NCBI GenBank assembly: GCA_024114885.1
Contig: CP099420.1
Location: forward strand, 1,612,001-1,676,000
Direction: 5' to 3'
Source: Septoria linicola
Taxonomy: Eukaryota; Ascomycota; Dothideomycetes; Mycosphaerellales; Mycosphaerellaceae
Length of the DNA stretch: 64,000 nucleotides
Shown here: one piece after another, positions 1 through 10,491 of the stretch
How positions within the stretch are numbered: the first letter of the stretch is position 1
Layout: each line of letters starts with the position of its first letter
Notes under the pieces: generated by a model
What the model saw: the letters and a program-made list of their open reading frames with translations, nothing else
Databases searched by the model: none
Told to the model about the DNA's origin: nothing
Translations under genes and position numbers: made by a program

Positions 1-102
1 CGTACAGCAACCTCAGTCTGCTTCGAAGGATTCATGGAACCTCAGCTGTTCTATACGGTGTGACTCTTCCTACGCTTCTTGCCAGCATCGGTTTTGGACA
101 GT

Positions 103-1284
103 ATGTTTGTGGTACGCCTGCAGGCAGCGGTGCTACTCGCTACTGTATGCAATGTTCTGGTAGAGTGCAGAGCAGCACACGCTCCGCTGATTACGCCCGC
201 GCCGGACGTGAATGATGCCCGGCTGGCGAGGAGGCAATTGGGCACTTCGACGCTGGCGGATACATGTGGTTATCAGGATGCCAATGTCTGTAAGTGAGCC
301 CTTACTCCTTCAATCTGCAGGCTCGTGCCTGATTACAGCTATAGTGAGTTCACGAGGATGTTACGCAGGCTCTTCATGCTTCGCAGAGCCAACATTCGGC
401 GTAGCAGGAGGATGCTGCCGCCTGGGAGATGGCGCAAATTGCAAATTGGCTACAAGCTGCGTTGCTCAAGCAGATCTAGCCCAGTCTTGTGATAGTGCTT
501 GCAGCTCGAATGAGCGTATAACCCGGTGGTGAGTCGATTGCAGCTGCAGCTCGAGACTAACTAAGGAAAGTCTAACTTTAAGCTGACGTTGAGCAGCACC
601 AATTCTGCTTCACCGTACTGTTACACCAATTTCTGGCCCACCCTGGGACAGACTCTGTTGGAAATCGGCTGCACGACAGCCCAAGGACAATTCTTCTATG
701 CCTACAGCACATACACTGGCTTTGGTGCGGAGATTTCTGATCTCGTCACGGCGACTAGCTCTCCAGTAGCCACACTTCCTGTCGGCGGTACTTCTGCCTT
801 GGCTTCAGAGACTGCAGCCGGTACGAACAACGCAGATACGGCAGGCACGTCTGGCAGCTCGGAAAACGAAGCTTCGCCCACAGAAGGCGGATCTCAGCCT
901 TCCTCCAGCAGCGACAATTCTGGAGGCTCGTCTAGCAATACGGGCGCTATTGCGGGAGGTGTTGTCGGAGGTGTGGCTGTGCTAGGTCTCATTGCAGCGC
1001 TCATTACCTGGATCATCCTGAGGAACCGCAGAAAAGAGCGTGCAGCAGCGACAGCATCAAGTGGCGAATATGGAGCTGCACAGAGCTCTGCTGGAGACAA
1101 TGAAGGCAAACCTCCTATGGCAAGCATCACTCCAGTCAGTCCTATATCGCCATCGCCATCGCATGTGCCAGCTAGAAAACCTGTTGGACATGAACTCCAA
1201 GGAGGAGGACCTCGTCATGAAGTGCCAGGATCTGCGGAGGCGCAAGAGTTGCATCCACAGCAGAGGGTTCCAGAACTTCCTTGA
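103..1284 (+). CDS. Cys-rich single-pass plasma-membrane protein, function unknown
   Basis: Three exons are inferred: 103-289, 339-528 and 597-1284. The introns are 49 and 68 nt, with GTAAGT and GTGAGT donors and CAG acceptors, and the phases agree, giving about 354 aa. The ATG at 103 opens a hydrophobic signal peptide (MFVVRLQAAVLLATV). A lumenal part with many cysteines follows (for example GGCC and SSCF), then a Ser/Thr/Gly-rich stalk, one membrane segment near residues 242-268 (IAGGVVGGVAVLGLIAAL) followed by a basic stop-transfer stretch (RNRRKER), and a Pro-rich cytosolic tail with HEL-type ends. This layout is common in fungal Mid2/WSC-like wall-sensor-type membrane proteins, but no named domain is certain. 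A role in surface sensing is inference only. Confidence 0.72.
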
Positions 1285-1427
1285 AGTGCCAACTGCATGT
1301 CTGGTTCGGGCTTGTTCTGCTATCTGCCGGTACGGCAAACATAGTGTCTTTCTCTTGTGCTCGCTAGACTTTTCTGCACTGTACATATATCAAGAAGATC
1401 GAAAGAGCATCTCCTCAAATCTCATCA

Positions 1428-1733
1428 GTGACTCAGTGTCTTCAGAAAGTAAGTCCTACCAAATCGTGTCGCTCTTCGACACTTCCTTCAACTTCTCTGT
1501 CGAGTGTATCACTGACTGATTTAGCAGGAATCCAAGCTCATCACGTGCAAAGCGATTCACAGCAAGTGCAAGAACTGCAGCGGTACCATATCAAGTACTA
1601 CCCTTGCACCAAGCACGACAAACACACTGCCATCATGCCCAAGAAATGTCGCGAGCACTTGATCGTGGAACGCAACACTAAGACAGACAGCGTTGAGAAG
1701 TGGTGCATGTGTGCAGCAGCGAAGGAGTGCTGA
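1428..1733 (+). pseudogene. Coding-like C-terminal relic with cysteines, no start codon
   Basis: The 3' half of this open frame reads like a conserved small-protein end (YYPCTKHDKHTAIMPKKC, then EKWCMCAAAKEC). The frame has no ATG before 1635, and I found no convincing upstream exon with a signal peptide. A TATA-like gtacatatat lies at about 1380. It may be the end of a small secreted protein whose first exon was missed, or a decayed gene. The rest of 1285-1845 shows nothing else I can support. Confidence 0.25.
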
Positions 1734-1845
1734 GGGAGTCGAAGCGTTTGGTGCGGGGGCTAGACGTTGCGAAGTGCCTTCGTATGTCGGAGGTCCAGAA
1801 TACCTTCATAGTTCTTGCGTGGACCAGAGCTAGGTTATGATATCA

Positions 1846-3222
1846 TCATCCCATCAAGTATGAATTCACACTCTGCAGAGTGGCACGGCTCGGACTAGCA
1901 TCAGGCATAGACACCATAATCCAGCTCAACCTCTGCTTGATCATTGTTTTATTGATTGGAGTCGTATTTGTCTCGTGTAATGATCCGTTGTTGTCGAACA
2001 CTGTGCACAGGAGTGCGAGAGCTACACCGACAGCCAGATCTCTGCCAGTATGGCATGTGACCAGTATCTTGCTGTCGCCTGCGAATTTCGATCGCATGGC
2101 ATCCACTTTCAGAAGCTCTGCTCGTAGCAAACGGCTCCCATTCTTGCCTTCAGGAAGGTCGAACACAATGTAGCGATCTTCGAGTGCTTCAGCAAGCTCA
2201 TTGTCTGGAGCTGTCGCGCAAGATATAACAAGATCGAAGTCCTTATACATCTCTGCTGTCGCTGTATTGGTTCCAACGTACAACTTGGCAGTCGGCTTGA
2301 TTAGTATTGGAGCGTTGACCCTAGCAACAGCACCCGACGAAGCCAGAAGCGACTTGATCAGCGGCGGTAGATCATCTTCTGATGATGACAGTAGCTGATC
2401 ATTGTGCTTCCAAAATGTCACTGCATCGAGACCTAGTGACCACGCCTCAGGGTCATCCGCTGCACCCTGCACGTAGTCTGATGTGGCTGACGTCTCATTA
2501 CTAGTCTGGTTCGACGCAACGCAGAGTACAATCAAATTCTCATTGGCCTGGTCCACAGAATCTGGCAATGTTTCACCAGGTCGCTGCCAGCATACTTGTA
2601 TCGGTTTACCATTGAGCTTCGTGCGAAGACTCGCAACGTCGAGACTCAACGTCTCAATTGCCGCCAGAGAATCATTCAACCGTGACTCGATCTGTGCATG
2701 TTCGCTTTCGCCAATGACATCCAAAGGTGTCCTCAATTCTCCCGCTTCGGGGTGCTCAGGAAACAAAAGTCGATTCATTACTGCGATCCAGATTGGTACA
2801 GTCTTGCTCAGCGCGTCCGGCATACTCTTCCCTCGTCGCGTGGAGTCGACAATGACACAGCCACCATGCTGCTGTAATGTATCGAATACTTGCAAGTTTA
2901 GCCTTCTCAGGCTAAGGCCCCACTGCCCAAAGTGTCCATCGGTGGACTTGAAGTATGCGCTTCCGACCTTCCTATCCGGCGGAATATACCAGCTTCCACA
3001 GCGTTCATTAGCCACCAGAGGTGATCCATATGCTTCAGCCACAGTACAAACGAATGCCGAGTCTTGCTTGATGGACTTGAGTCGATTTTTTATGCTAAGG
3101 TTGGTTTTCTTGAGCTCGCCGAGCGTTTCGTGCAGGATTTGAGAGGCTGATGAGAATATGATGTCCGAATGTTGTAGTGGCGCCGGCATGGCGGTAGAAC
3201 TGTCATAGGAATGTTCGCGCAT
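1846..3222 (-). CDS. RIT1: Initiator tRNA phosphoribosyl transferase (Rit1)
   Basis: Intronless, 458 aa, with its ATG at 3222; a second ATG lies 11 codons in. Rit1 adds a 2'-O-ribosyl phosphate to position 64 of initiator methionine tRNA, which keeps it out of elongation. Family marks visible are the N-terminal NRLKSIKQD and YGSPLVANERCGSWYIP, the segment KSTDGHFGQWGLSLRRLN, the substrate-site region GGCVIVDSTRRGKSMPDALSKT, and a C-terminal phosphatase-like fold with the P-loop-like CHTGRDLAVGVALALLC. The length is slightly under the 513 aa of yeast Rit1p. It is a single-copy housekeeping gene, and the frame is clean throughout. Confidence 0.93.
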   Translation of the reverse strand: MREHSYDSSTAMPAPLQHSDIIFSSASQILHETLGELKKTNLSIKNRLKSIKQDSAFVCTVAEAYGSPLVANERCGSWYIPPDRKVGSAYFKSTDGHFGQWGLSLRRLNLQVFDTLQQHGGCVIVDSTRRGKSMPDALSKTVPIWIAVMNRLLFPEHPEAGELRTPLDVIGESEHAQIESRLNDSLAAIETLSLDVASLRTKLNGKPIQVCWQRPGETLPDSVDQANENLIVLCVASNQTSNETSATSDYVQGAADDPEAWSLGLDAVTFWKHNDQLLSSSEDDLPPLIKSLLASSGAVARVNAPILIKPTAKLYVGTNTATAEMYKDFDLVISCATAPDNELAEALEDRYIVFDLPEGKNGSRLLRAELLKVDAMRSKFAGDSKILVTCHTGRDLAVGVALALLCTVFDNNGSLHETNTTPINKTMIKQRLSWIMVSMPDASPSRATLQSVNSYLMG

Positions 3223-3889
3223 GGAGGTTGGTCGAGAATTTGGTTCTGAGGTACACGAAAAGGTGCCTCAGGTTGCCAAGTTCGACCTCTGCAAGTAAAG
3301 TGCACATAAATTCATGCTTTACGCGGTCGTATGCTAACAGCTTGACTGGAAATCGCCAAGCTTGCGTAGACTTGATGCGAGGGCAAAAGGGGCACAGGAA
3401 TAGTTTCACCAAGTCGCCCAGGTCGAGCCGACCGAGCGTGAGTACTTTCATTATCGACTGCCTACTGACGCGTGAGCTCGATAAGCAAGCAAGCAAGCTA
3501 GCTAGGTAGCGCGAGTATAATCCTCCCTGTGCCAGCCATTGGATGGCGTTGTACTGCTTCGAGGCCGGTATGGGCTTTTCGAAGACCCTGGCTGATGCTA
3601 CTCAAGATGCTTGTAGTATGCTATTATGGCCATCGTGTGTTCGATACTATGATGGGTCCCTGGTCGTGCAAGCTAGCGAGTTGTAGCTTGCGCACGCTTC
3701 GCCGATCCAGACAAGTCCGATGTCCCTAAGGAGGCGGCGAGAATGGCGATTTCCCCATTTCGAGGGAGAAACTCTATGACATTTTTCGCATAGCGAGTGT
3801 TCGTGATCGCCATGTCACTCGAGAAAGACGCGAGATAGACTGAGGTAGGCGAACCACTCTCAGATGAGTAAATACTGACGGAAGCATGC
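3223..3889. other. Intergenic: RIT1 upstream region and SEC72 3' side
   Basis: Both flanking genes run on the minus strand, so this holds the RIT1 promoter and the SEC72 terminator region. Short open frames here overlap on both strands and look like chance. I see no RNA gene or repeat. Confidence 0.4.
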
Positions 3890-4513
3890 TCACTGATTCT
3901 TCATCGCGGCATCAATCTCCTTTGCAAGGGCCTCCAGCTCTCCAACAGACGCCCTATCCGGACCGGCCCTCTCAAACTCCAGGCCTGTCTTGACCCACTC
4001 GTGCGCCTCGTCGATGCGACCCATCTCTTTCAGACACTGCCCTCTCCTCCACCACGCTTTGATATTGCCTACGCGCTTCATCTCGACAGCAATCTCAGCA
4101 TCGACAGCCGCACCTGCCCAGTCTTGCTGTGCGTACAGTGCTTGGGAGCGGTTGCCGTGTAGTGTGGATAGCTCCTCCCTCACCAGACCCGAGGCTTCCC
4201 ATGGTGGCCGATCCGATGCCATCTTGATCGCAAGATCATACATTTTGAGGGCATCTCCATAGGCACCCTTCTTGTAGGATGCATTGCCAGAGTCCTTGAG
4301 TTTCGTGATCTGGACGCTGCGCTTGGGGTTCACTGGCGCTGGCGCTGGCGTAACCTGATTTGGCGTTTCGAGTTGTGTGAATGCTCGCGTGAGGTGGTTG
4401 AGGTCTTCCAAGTCGTTCAGTAGAGAGGCATCGGTAGAGGAGATGTTCTTGGTTTGCGGATCGATGGAGAGCGGAAGCAGCGTGAACGTCTCATCGGCCG
4501 TCACTTCAGCCAT
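3890..4513 (-). CDS. SEC72: ER translocation complex subunit Sec72 (TPR protein)
   Basis: Intronless, 207 aa, ATG at 4513. Sec72 is the cytosolic subunit of the fungal Sec62/Sec63 post-translational translocon; its TPR repeats receive Hsp70-bound precursors. After an N-terminal extension with TFTLLPLSIDP, three TPR-like helix pairs are visible (LKDSGNASYKKGAYGDALKM; LHGNRSQALYAQQDWAGAA; IKAWWRRGQCLKEMGRIDEA). The length fits filamentous-fungal Sec72. The short C-terminus ends AAMKNQ. Confidence 0.88.
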   Translation of the reverse strand: MAEVTADETFTLLPLSIDPQTKNISSTDASLLNDLEDLNHLTRAFTQLETPNQVTPAPAPVNPKRSVQITKLKDSGNASYKKGAYGDALKMYDLAIKMASDRPPWEASGLVREELSTLHGNRSQALYAQQDWAGAAVDAEIAVEMKRVGNIKAWWRRGQCLKEMGRIDEAHEWVKTGLEFERAGPDRASVGELEALAKEIDAAMKNQ

Positions 4514-5023
4514 GATCTGCAGTTTCTGTAGTTCTAAGTCGAATGCGTATGTATGTGACTACTCAGAATCGCGTATTCGTTGTGTGCGACAGGAGGTGAA
4601 GTTGTTGTCGAAGTTGTTCTTTGTCTGAGAGCAAGAACACATGTCCATCTGCCACTATGAACTCGGCAGGCGCGACCCTGGTTCGCGCCAAGCACGCCCC
4701 CCTTCCCATCTCTGAAACATCACAGCTCTCTTTGCTCTTTTTTCTCTACATCATCGTTACTTACCACGGTAATGAGGGCTACTTTACTGACCACACGCTC
4801 TGTCGGTACCGCCGAAGTTGATCTGCAAGGTGTCTGCACCCACAGACTGTTTCAATAACACTGACGCCAAGGGTGACACGACAGCGATCATGGCCGCCTC
4901 TGCCCTACTGGGGTCTGCTCCAGCATGTGCGAGAGCTGCTGACTCCTTGTCCTCGGTCCTGAGCTCCTGAGCACACTGGGAACGCTATCAGTAATCAATC
5001 TACACGCATCTGCGCACAAATCA
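4514..5023. other. Intergenic: shared upstream region
   Basis: This lies between the divergent SEC72 start and the remnant of a regulatory gene. T-rich tracts near 4735 resemble fungal promoter pyrimidine stretches. No coding or RNA signal stands out. Confidence 0.35.
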
Positions 5024-6811
5024 TGCTTGGCGGCTTGCAAATCGAGACCGTGATATACTAAGCGGTGCAAAGAAGGTACTCAAAGCGCCCTATCCATTCA
5101 TCTGCCCGGAATGATATATCCAGCTGGTATGTCCTGGATCGAAAGTTGTGGATCTTGTTGTAGCACTGCAGCAGAAACACGCATTTGAGCATCAGCGCAG
5201 AGTTCAGGATAGTAGGGATCGAAATTTCTGACCGTTATATACCTAGACGATGACTGAACAAGAAGACATTCTCATCATAGCGCCGGAACAGCTTTACTAA
5301 CGTAGCACAAGGCCCAGGATAGGCCGCATCAGTCAATTTACGATAGCATGAGCCGCAAGCAAGCTGGCGGGAGCAGGAGGTGGCAGGCACAGCAGCTGTA
5401 TGAGGAGGCAAGGGAACGTAATGAGCTCGTACGGCGGATCTACTTGCAGATGATCCCTTCTTCATGGACTATGGACTATCTCCAACTCATATTTCGAGGA
5501 TGTGTTCGACGCAGTCCTGCAGGACTTTGCACCTTCTAGTAATGTCAAGATCTTCTGCGGGGATCGTGCTCCAGAAGGCGAACAGGCCGAATACTCGACA
5601 ACAGCCTTGTGTATTCGGGGCCTCTTGCCGATGGCGAAACAAGCGGGTCCGCTTCTAGACCGGGCTCTGTGCTGTTTACTAAGCTTTTATATCGCACGGG
5701 TGAGATCTGATGGGCCACTAGACGGCTTTGCCAGACGGCTGTACGTGACAGCTCTGGGACACTTTCAACAGCAATTGGCAAGGATCAACTGCAGCGACAC
5801 GCAGACGAGCATGAGCCTCGGGATTTTGAAGGTCCTGGCCTGCGTGTCGATTGCACTCCAATTGTACGAGGTAATCTTGCGATTACGGCAAGCGTTTCCC
5901 CATTGACTGACGCGTGGACAGTTGATCGACCAAGTAGATGTTGCGAGCTTGCCTTTTCAAGCACACATGAATGGCGCCATGGAGCTGCTCGAGGCTTGTG
6001 GTCCCGCCTCCTTCACGTCACCGGCATACCAGCAGGTGTTCTGCGGCTTTCGGAGCTTTCTGGTGAGTATCCTAAATCGCTCAGACGTCCTTACCTCCGC
6101 TCACTTCCACAGACGGGCTATGCCCTCGCGCAGCGACAGCCCTGCTTCTTGAGCGAGCATGCTTGGCTACACGTACCGTTTCTCGGGCGTCGTAAGACAG
6201 TGCGAGACCGACTACTCGACGTTGCCGTACGCATCCCAAGCTTACTGCGTCGCGTGGACTCCTTAATGGCTACGGCCAACCTACAGCAGTCCTCGAGCCC
6301 AGCGGATATGACTGCGTCGGTCCAGACTGTATTGATCGAGCTCGCGGAAGTTGACCAGAAAGTGCAAAGCTGGCAAAGAAGCGCGGACATAGATTACTCT
6401 ACCTTTCGGTCCAGGCCGCGTCTGCAAAGCCATGTGCCGCCGAGCTCAACAATCCCCAAGAGCGGCTTCGTAGGACCGCGTTACTTTCCCATGCCGCCAA
6501 TTGCGGGACTGTACGTGCATGGGTGGTGTCATCGTCTGGAGCTGTACATAAGCAGCACGTCCTTGCGACGAGTCGTTCTTGAGCACGAGTGGGTACTGCC
6601 TGACGAGACTCGTGATATGACAATACAGCGCCTTACGGCTGACGAAGATTTGGCGGCGGAGGTTGCAGCGTGCGCATTAGAGGCTTCTGCATTGCCGTTG
6701 ACCACTCTGGAAGGCCATACGGCTCTACAATTTCCGCTGAAGGTCATTGGCAGATTCTTTGCTCAGCGCACAGAGCCTTCGCCTGGTGCTCGACATGATC
6801 AGCGCAGCTAG
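5024..6811 (+). pseudogene. Decayed fungal-specific transcription factor (Fungal_trans_2 type)
   Basis: The C-terminal three quarters are well preserved as exons 5454/5502-5870, 5922-6062 and 6113-6811, joined by 51- and 50-nt introns in phase. Family marks include GLLPMAKQAGPLLDRALCC, ACVSIALQLYELID, the Ala/Pro-rich FTSPAYQQVFCGFRSFL and GYALAQRQPCFLSEHAWL. The 5' part is damaged. An ATG at 5348 opens a different frame (SRRWQAQQLYEEARERNEL) that must shift near 5430-5500. Upstream at 5024-5220 there are weak zinc-cluster-like pieces (CLAACKSR, then an in-frame TGA at 5112 followed by YIQLVCPGSKVVDLVV). An intron from 5429 to 5498 could rescue the later part, but no intact Zn2Cys6 motif is left. 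The most economical reading is a regulator that has lost its DNA-binding end. Confidence 0.6.
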
Positions 6812-6874
6812 CTCGAAGATAGCATCATTTAGTGCTCGCCAGCAGGCATAGCACGTTCTCGACATCGACGCGAC

Positions 6875-8109
6875 CTACACGGCCACAGTCTCACCTACGT
6901 GACAAAGGCCTACGCCTCCGGCACCCTTAACATCGACTGCGGAGCCATCACCTTCCACCCCGCCTCCACGCCACATGCCCTCCTTCTCAGCTGCCTCCCG
7001 CCATCGCCGCGGCGGGTCAGTGACAGGCTCGTAGACTGCACTTAGGCCGCCTCTTACAGTGCCATAGTGCATGCCGATGCTGAGATTCGATCGCACCGCT
7101 TTGTGTATCTCGAGACTCTGCTCCGGGTGCACATGGACCGCGGCGGCAAAGACCGGAGGACTGTACAAGCCAATGGGTATCATAGCAAGGTCAAAGCTGG
7201 CGAAGCGTTCACCTATCTGCGCGAAGGCGGGACAAGGGGATGGGCTGTCGTGAGCTTGGTAAGCAGTATCACCCGCGAAATACAGCTTCTTGTCACGATG
7301 TTCCAGGACATATGAACACCAGAGCGCGTGTCCAGCATCGAAGAGCGTGCGTCCAGAAAAGTGTTGAGTCGGGCATGCTGTAAGCTGAACCGTGCCGACT
7401 CCATCGATGCTCACTTCATGACTGTCCCACCAGTCTACTTCCGTTACTTCCGTTACGTCACACCCGACATACTGAAGAAACCAGCTGCTGGTGTTCAAAC
7501 CAACAAAGAAGTGTAAACGCCCTTTGAGTTTCTCGTATAGAGCGTTGACTACGAAAAAGTCCTGAGCCGCAGTCAGCAAGGATGCACGCCAGCGGCCGGT
7601 AGCATGCTACGAACTAGATGATCATAATGATTATGTGAAATGCAAACGATATCAGGATCTGGTAATTCATTCAAGGAGCAAGGCGTAGGTGTATATCGCT
7701 TTGGTCCCGCGAAGCTGAAAGGCGAAGTCCTCTCACTGAAGACAGGATCGAACAATACTCGCACACCTCTTTCAGCATCACTCTCGACAGGCGTTTCCAC
7801 CAACCATGAGGCGTGCCCAATCCATGTTGCTCGCAATTTGTCTTTCTGATCAGAACCCCAACCTGGCTTCAGAACTTTGACCAATTCATCGGATCGACTT
7901 CCGCCCGGACCTTCCGGTACAGGAACGAAGTTCTTCTCGGTATTGCTCCCGAAACGCAACTTGAGCACGTCAAGTTTGCTGTGGTCACGGAACGATGGCC
8001 ACGGGTTCTTGAAGCTTGTGGGTGGGTCGCCGATATGATGCTCTTTTGCTTTTGAATGGTCTGGATTCTTTGATGGTAGGCTTCGGACAGAGATGGCCTT
8101 GTCAGTCAT
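6875..8109 (-). CDS. NAPE-PLD-like metallo-beta-lactamase-fold phospholipase D
   Basis: Two exons, 8109-7615 and 7561-6875. The 53-nt intron (GTTCGT...CTCAG) falls exactly after the metal motif and keeps phase. The product is 393 aa, about the size of mammalian NAPE-PLD. The ATG is at 8109; the upstream open codons lack one. Such enzymes hydrolyse N-acyl-phosphatidylethanolamine to N-acylethanolamine and phosphatidic acid. Visible motifs are WIGHASWLVE, the zinc motif SHNHYDHL/D (HxHxDH, near residues 159-165), LHFFVGLN, DWWDSHEV, YFAGDTAYQ (metal Asp), AVHVHPEQS and GMHYGTV. Its tail-to-tail neighbour is the decayed regulator, and upstream is an SDR gene in the same direction. Substrate is inferred from family; other lipid or lactone substrates are possible. 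Confidence 0.85.
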
Positions 8110-8362
8110 GTTGCGACACAAAGCTTGTTAATAATGTTGCTAGGAATGCTTGTATTGCTTACGGACGCTGGAATCTAGAGATGTGGTCTGACCCGATGAC
8201 AGCATCGACCAGCTAGCTAGTCTGGTAACGCCGTAAACGCCGAAGATTTGCAGGTGGACTAGAGAGCCCACGAAAATGCAGTGCACAGCTGTAAGCTGAT
8301 ACCAAGCCGATGAAAACCAAGTAGCTCTCGCTTCCATTCCCATGGCAGTCGGATGGTGACCA

Positions 8363-9279
8363 CTAGCAATTCTGTCCTCCATCGACGCCATACTCTGAGC
8401 CTGTCACAAAGGAAGCTGCATCGCTCAAAAGAAATACGATAACTTCTGCGACTTCCACGGGCTGACCAACTCTCTTCAGCGGCGCATCTGGTCCAGGATC
8501 TGGGAAGCCGCTTGCAAGGTTTCGCTGGTGCATCGGGGTGTCGATAGCTCCGCTGTTGAAGATATTAGCTACGGCCGGATATTGGTTGAACATACACTTA
8601 CGGCAGCACAGCATTAACTCTGATGCCTCCCTTGCCAACCTCTTTCGCGGTGCTTTTGACCAATCCGACCATTGCGTGCTTCGATGCGGAATAGACAGCG
8701 CCTTTCTCAAAGCCCTGTTGGGAGAACATGCTGCCTACCAAGACGATGCTTCCCCCCGACTCGTCAAGTACGCCGGGAGCCAGGACCTCTGCCAGAACAT
8801 TGAACGAGCCACGCACGTTAATGTTCATCACCTGGTCCTACGTCTCCGTTGCAGTCTCCCATACTGCTTCATGGCCCAGTCGAGGTCCAGCAGTGTCGGC
8901 AACGATGGCCACCAGATCCAGTCTTCCGAAGTGGTTCTTGGCTGAGCTGATTGCGGCACGGACGGCATCACGACTCGTCACATCGACCTTCTCAAATTGT
9001 GCAGATTTGGTTGAAACGAGATCGCTTCTCGCTTTGTCGAGAGCTTCGTCGTCAATGTCGCAGACATGCACGAGTGCACCTCGTTCCAGAAGGCGTTTCG
9101 TGGTGGCGAAACCAATACCAGAAGCTCCTCCTGTAACGAGCACGACCTTTTCTGACAAGGAGTCGCTGGAAATTGTGGTAACGATGTCTTAGTCGCTACT
9201 TATATGTCTACGCTGTGAGTTATGACTTTGTATCGTACTTGGCTGGATGCTCCTTAGTGCTGGGTTCTTGACTAAGCAT
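8363..9279 (-). pseudogene. Short-chain dehydrogenase/reductase with internal TAG stop
   Basis: Three exons are inferred: 9279-9239 (ATG at 9279), 9165-8602 and 8552-8363. Introns of 73 and 49 nt join in phase, giving a 264-codon classical SDR. Seen are the Rossmann motif TGGASGIG, acidic CDIDD for cofactor choice, the active-site YSASK, GGIRVNAVLPGAIDTPM and the terminal GSEYGVDGGQNC. One codon, 8838-8840, is TAG in the minus-strand frame between WETATET and DQVMNINVRG, where relatives have an ordinary residue. No intron of plausible length removes it (the only GT..AG pair spans 27 nt). All else is intact, so the lesion is recent, a sequence error, or read through. The start is 1.2 kb from a divergent Zn2Cys6 gene. 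Confidence 0.72.
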
Positions 9280-10491
9280 CACTTTCCTGGAATGAGTCAG
9301 CGTGGCATCGCCTCATGAGCAGCTAGTCTAACTAGTCTGAGCTGGGCTCAATGCCAAGCGTGAGAGAAGCGGCTGAACACGAGACTATGTTCTCAAGGGT
9401 GATGTAAACTGCAGACTTTCGAAGTCATGTACAAGGCCAATCTACGGCCTACGCCACCTTATAACTGAACAGTCTTTTCCAGCATAGCTGGTCGACAGAG
9501 TAAGTCGCTCGTGTTGCTGCTCGGTTGCTGCTCGATTCACCTTGCAAGACAAGTACTCCCTTGGCGCTACTGATGCAGGCATTGGAAGGTAATTGCGAAG
9601 TCAGAGCGGGTTCTCGTGATGAGCGGCCGCACTGCTCGCGCGTTCGCGTGCTTAGAGTGACCGGGCCTCCTTAAGTCGTCCGCTGACTACAAGGTGGTTT
9701 GGAATCTCCCGGGCTTATCATCATGCTTGCGTGGTGGACCATGCACGATTATCTGCCGCGTTGCAGTGTTTGCAAATCGTCCTACCCAAATACAATAATG
9801 ACCTTGATCAACGTAGTCATGCGACGCGTGGCCGCCGTCGGTGCTGCAATGGCTGATTTCAAGTTGACTCTTCTGTGCAACTCTTGACATAGAGCAGAAG
9901 TTGGTTAGGGCTCCCGTCGCCAGTAACTAGGGTATTGTGAACGAGGAAGCTGGCGTAATGCTCGTCCCCTGTCGAATAGCTATAGACGGCTCAATTGCTT
10001 GCTCATGCTTTGAATGCTCTCCATTATATGGATCTGGCTAAGGTAACGTATTGTCAAATCAACACGGCCGAGAACAATTGGTCCTTCTAGTGAGCATTTT
10101 CCAATTGTGGCTTGTGGCATTCGATGAGAGGGAAGTAAATGGATGAGCCGCCGAGAACGAGGTAAACTGAGGAGGAAACTTTTCTCGGGCCAACCCTTTT
10201 TCCTTCACCACCGTTCGTCATGTGGAGATGTGGAGAAGTCTGGCAGGAGCAGGAAGCATGCTTTGGAGCTCACGCCGTTCTCGTGTCCTGTCTCGAAACA
10301 GTGGCCGCGCCCGCGCGCGCTCCCTCAGATGGTCACCAAGTGGCTCCATATTTCTGGTCGTCAAGGGATGCCAATTCGTCGATTCTAGTGTCATGGTCAA
10401 GCCCCCCTGACGGAAGCGTCACTACCGCTGCGCACCTGCCTTCTACAATGCATCGCACATCGCATACCTCAAGCAATCGCGGCCGCTCTTC
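9280..10491. other. Intergenic: divergent promoter region
   Basis: This 1.2-kb gap separates the SDR gene (minus) from a Zn2Cys6 regulator (plus), so it should hold both promoters. Only short overlapping frames are present. I see no RNA gene, and no repeat longer than a few bases. Confidence 0.4.

Noticed and set aside
8841..8867. A GT..AG pair that would remove the SDR stop as a 27-nt intron
   Set aside because: It is too short for known fungal spliceosomal introns, has no branch site, and would delete residues present in relatives.
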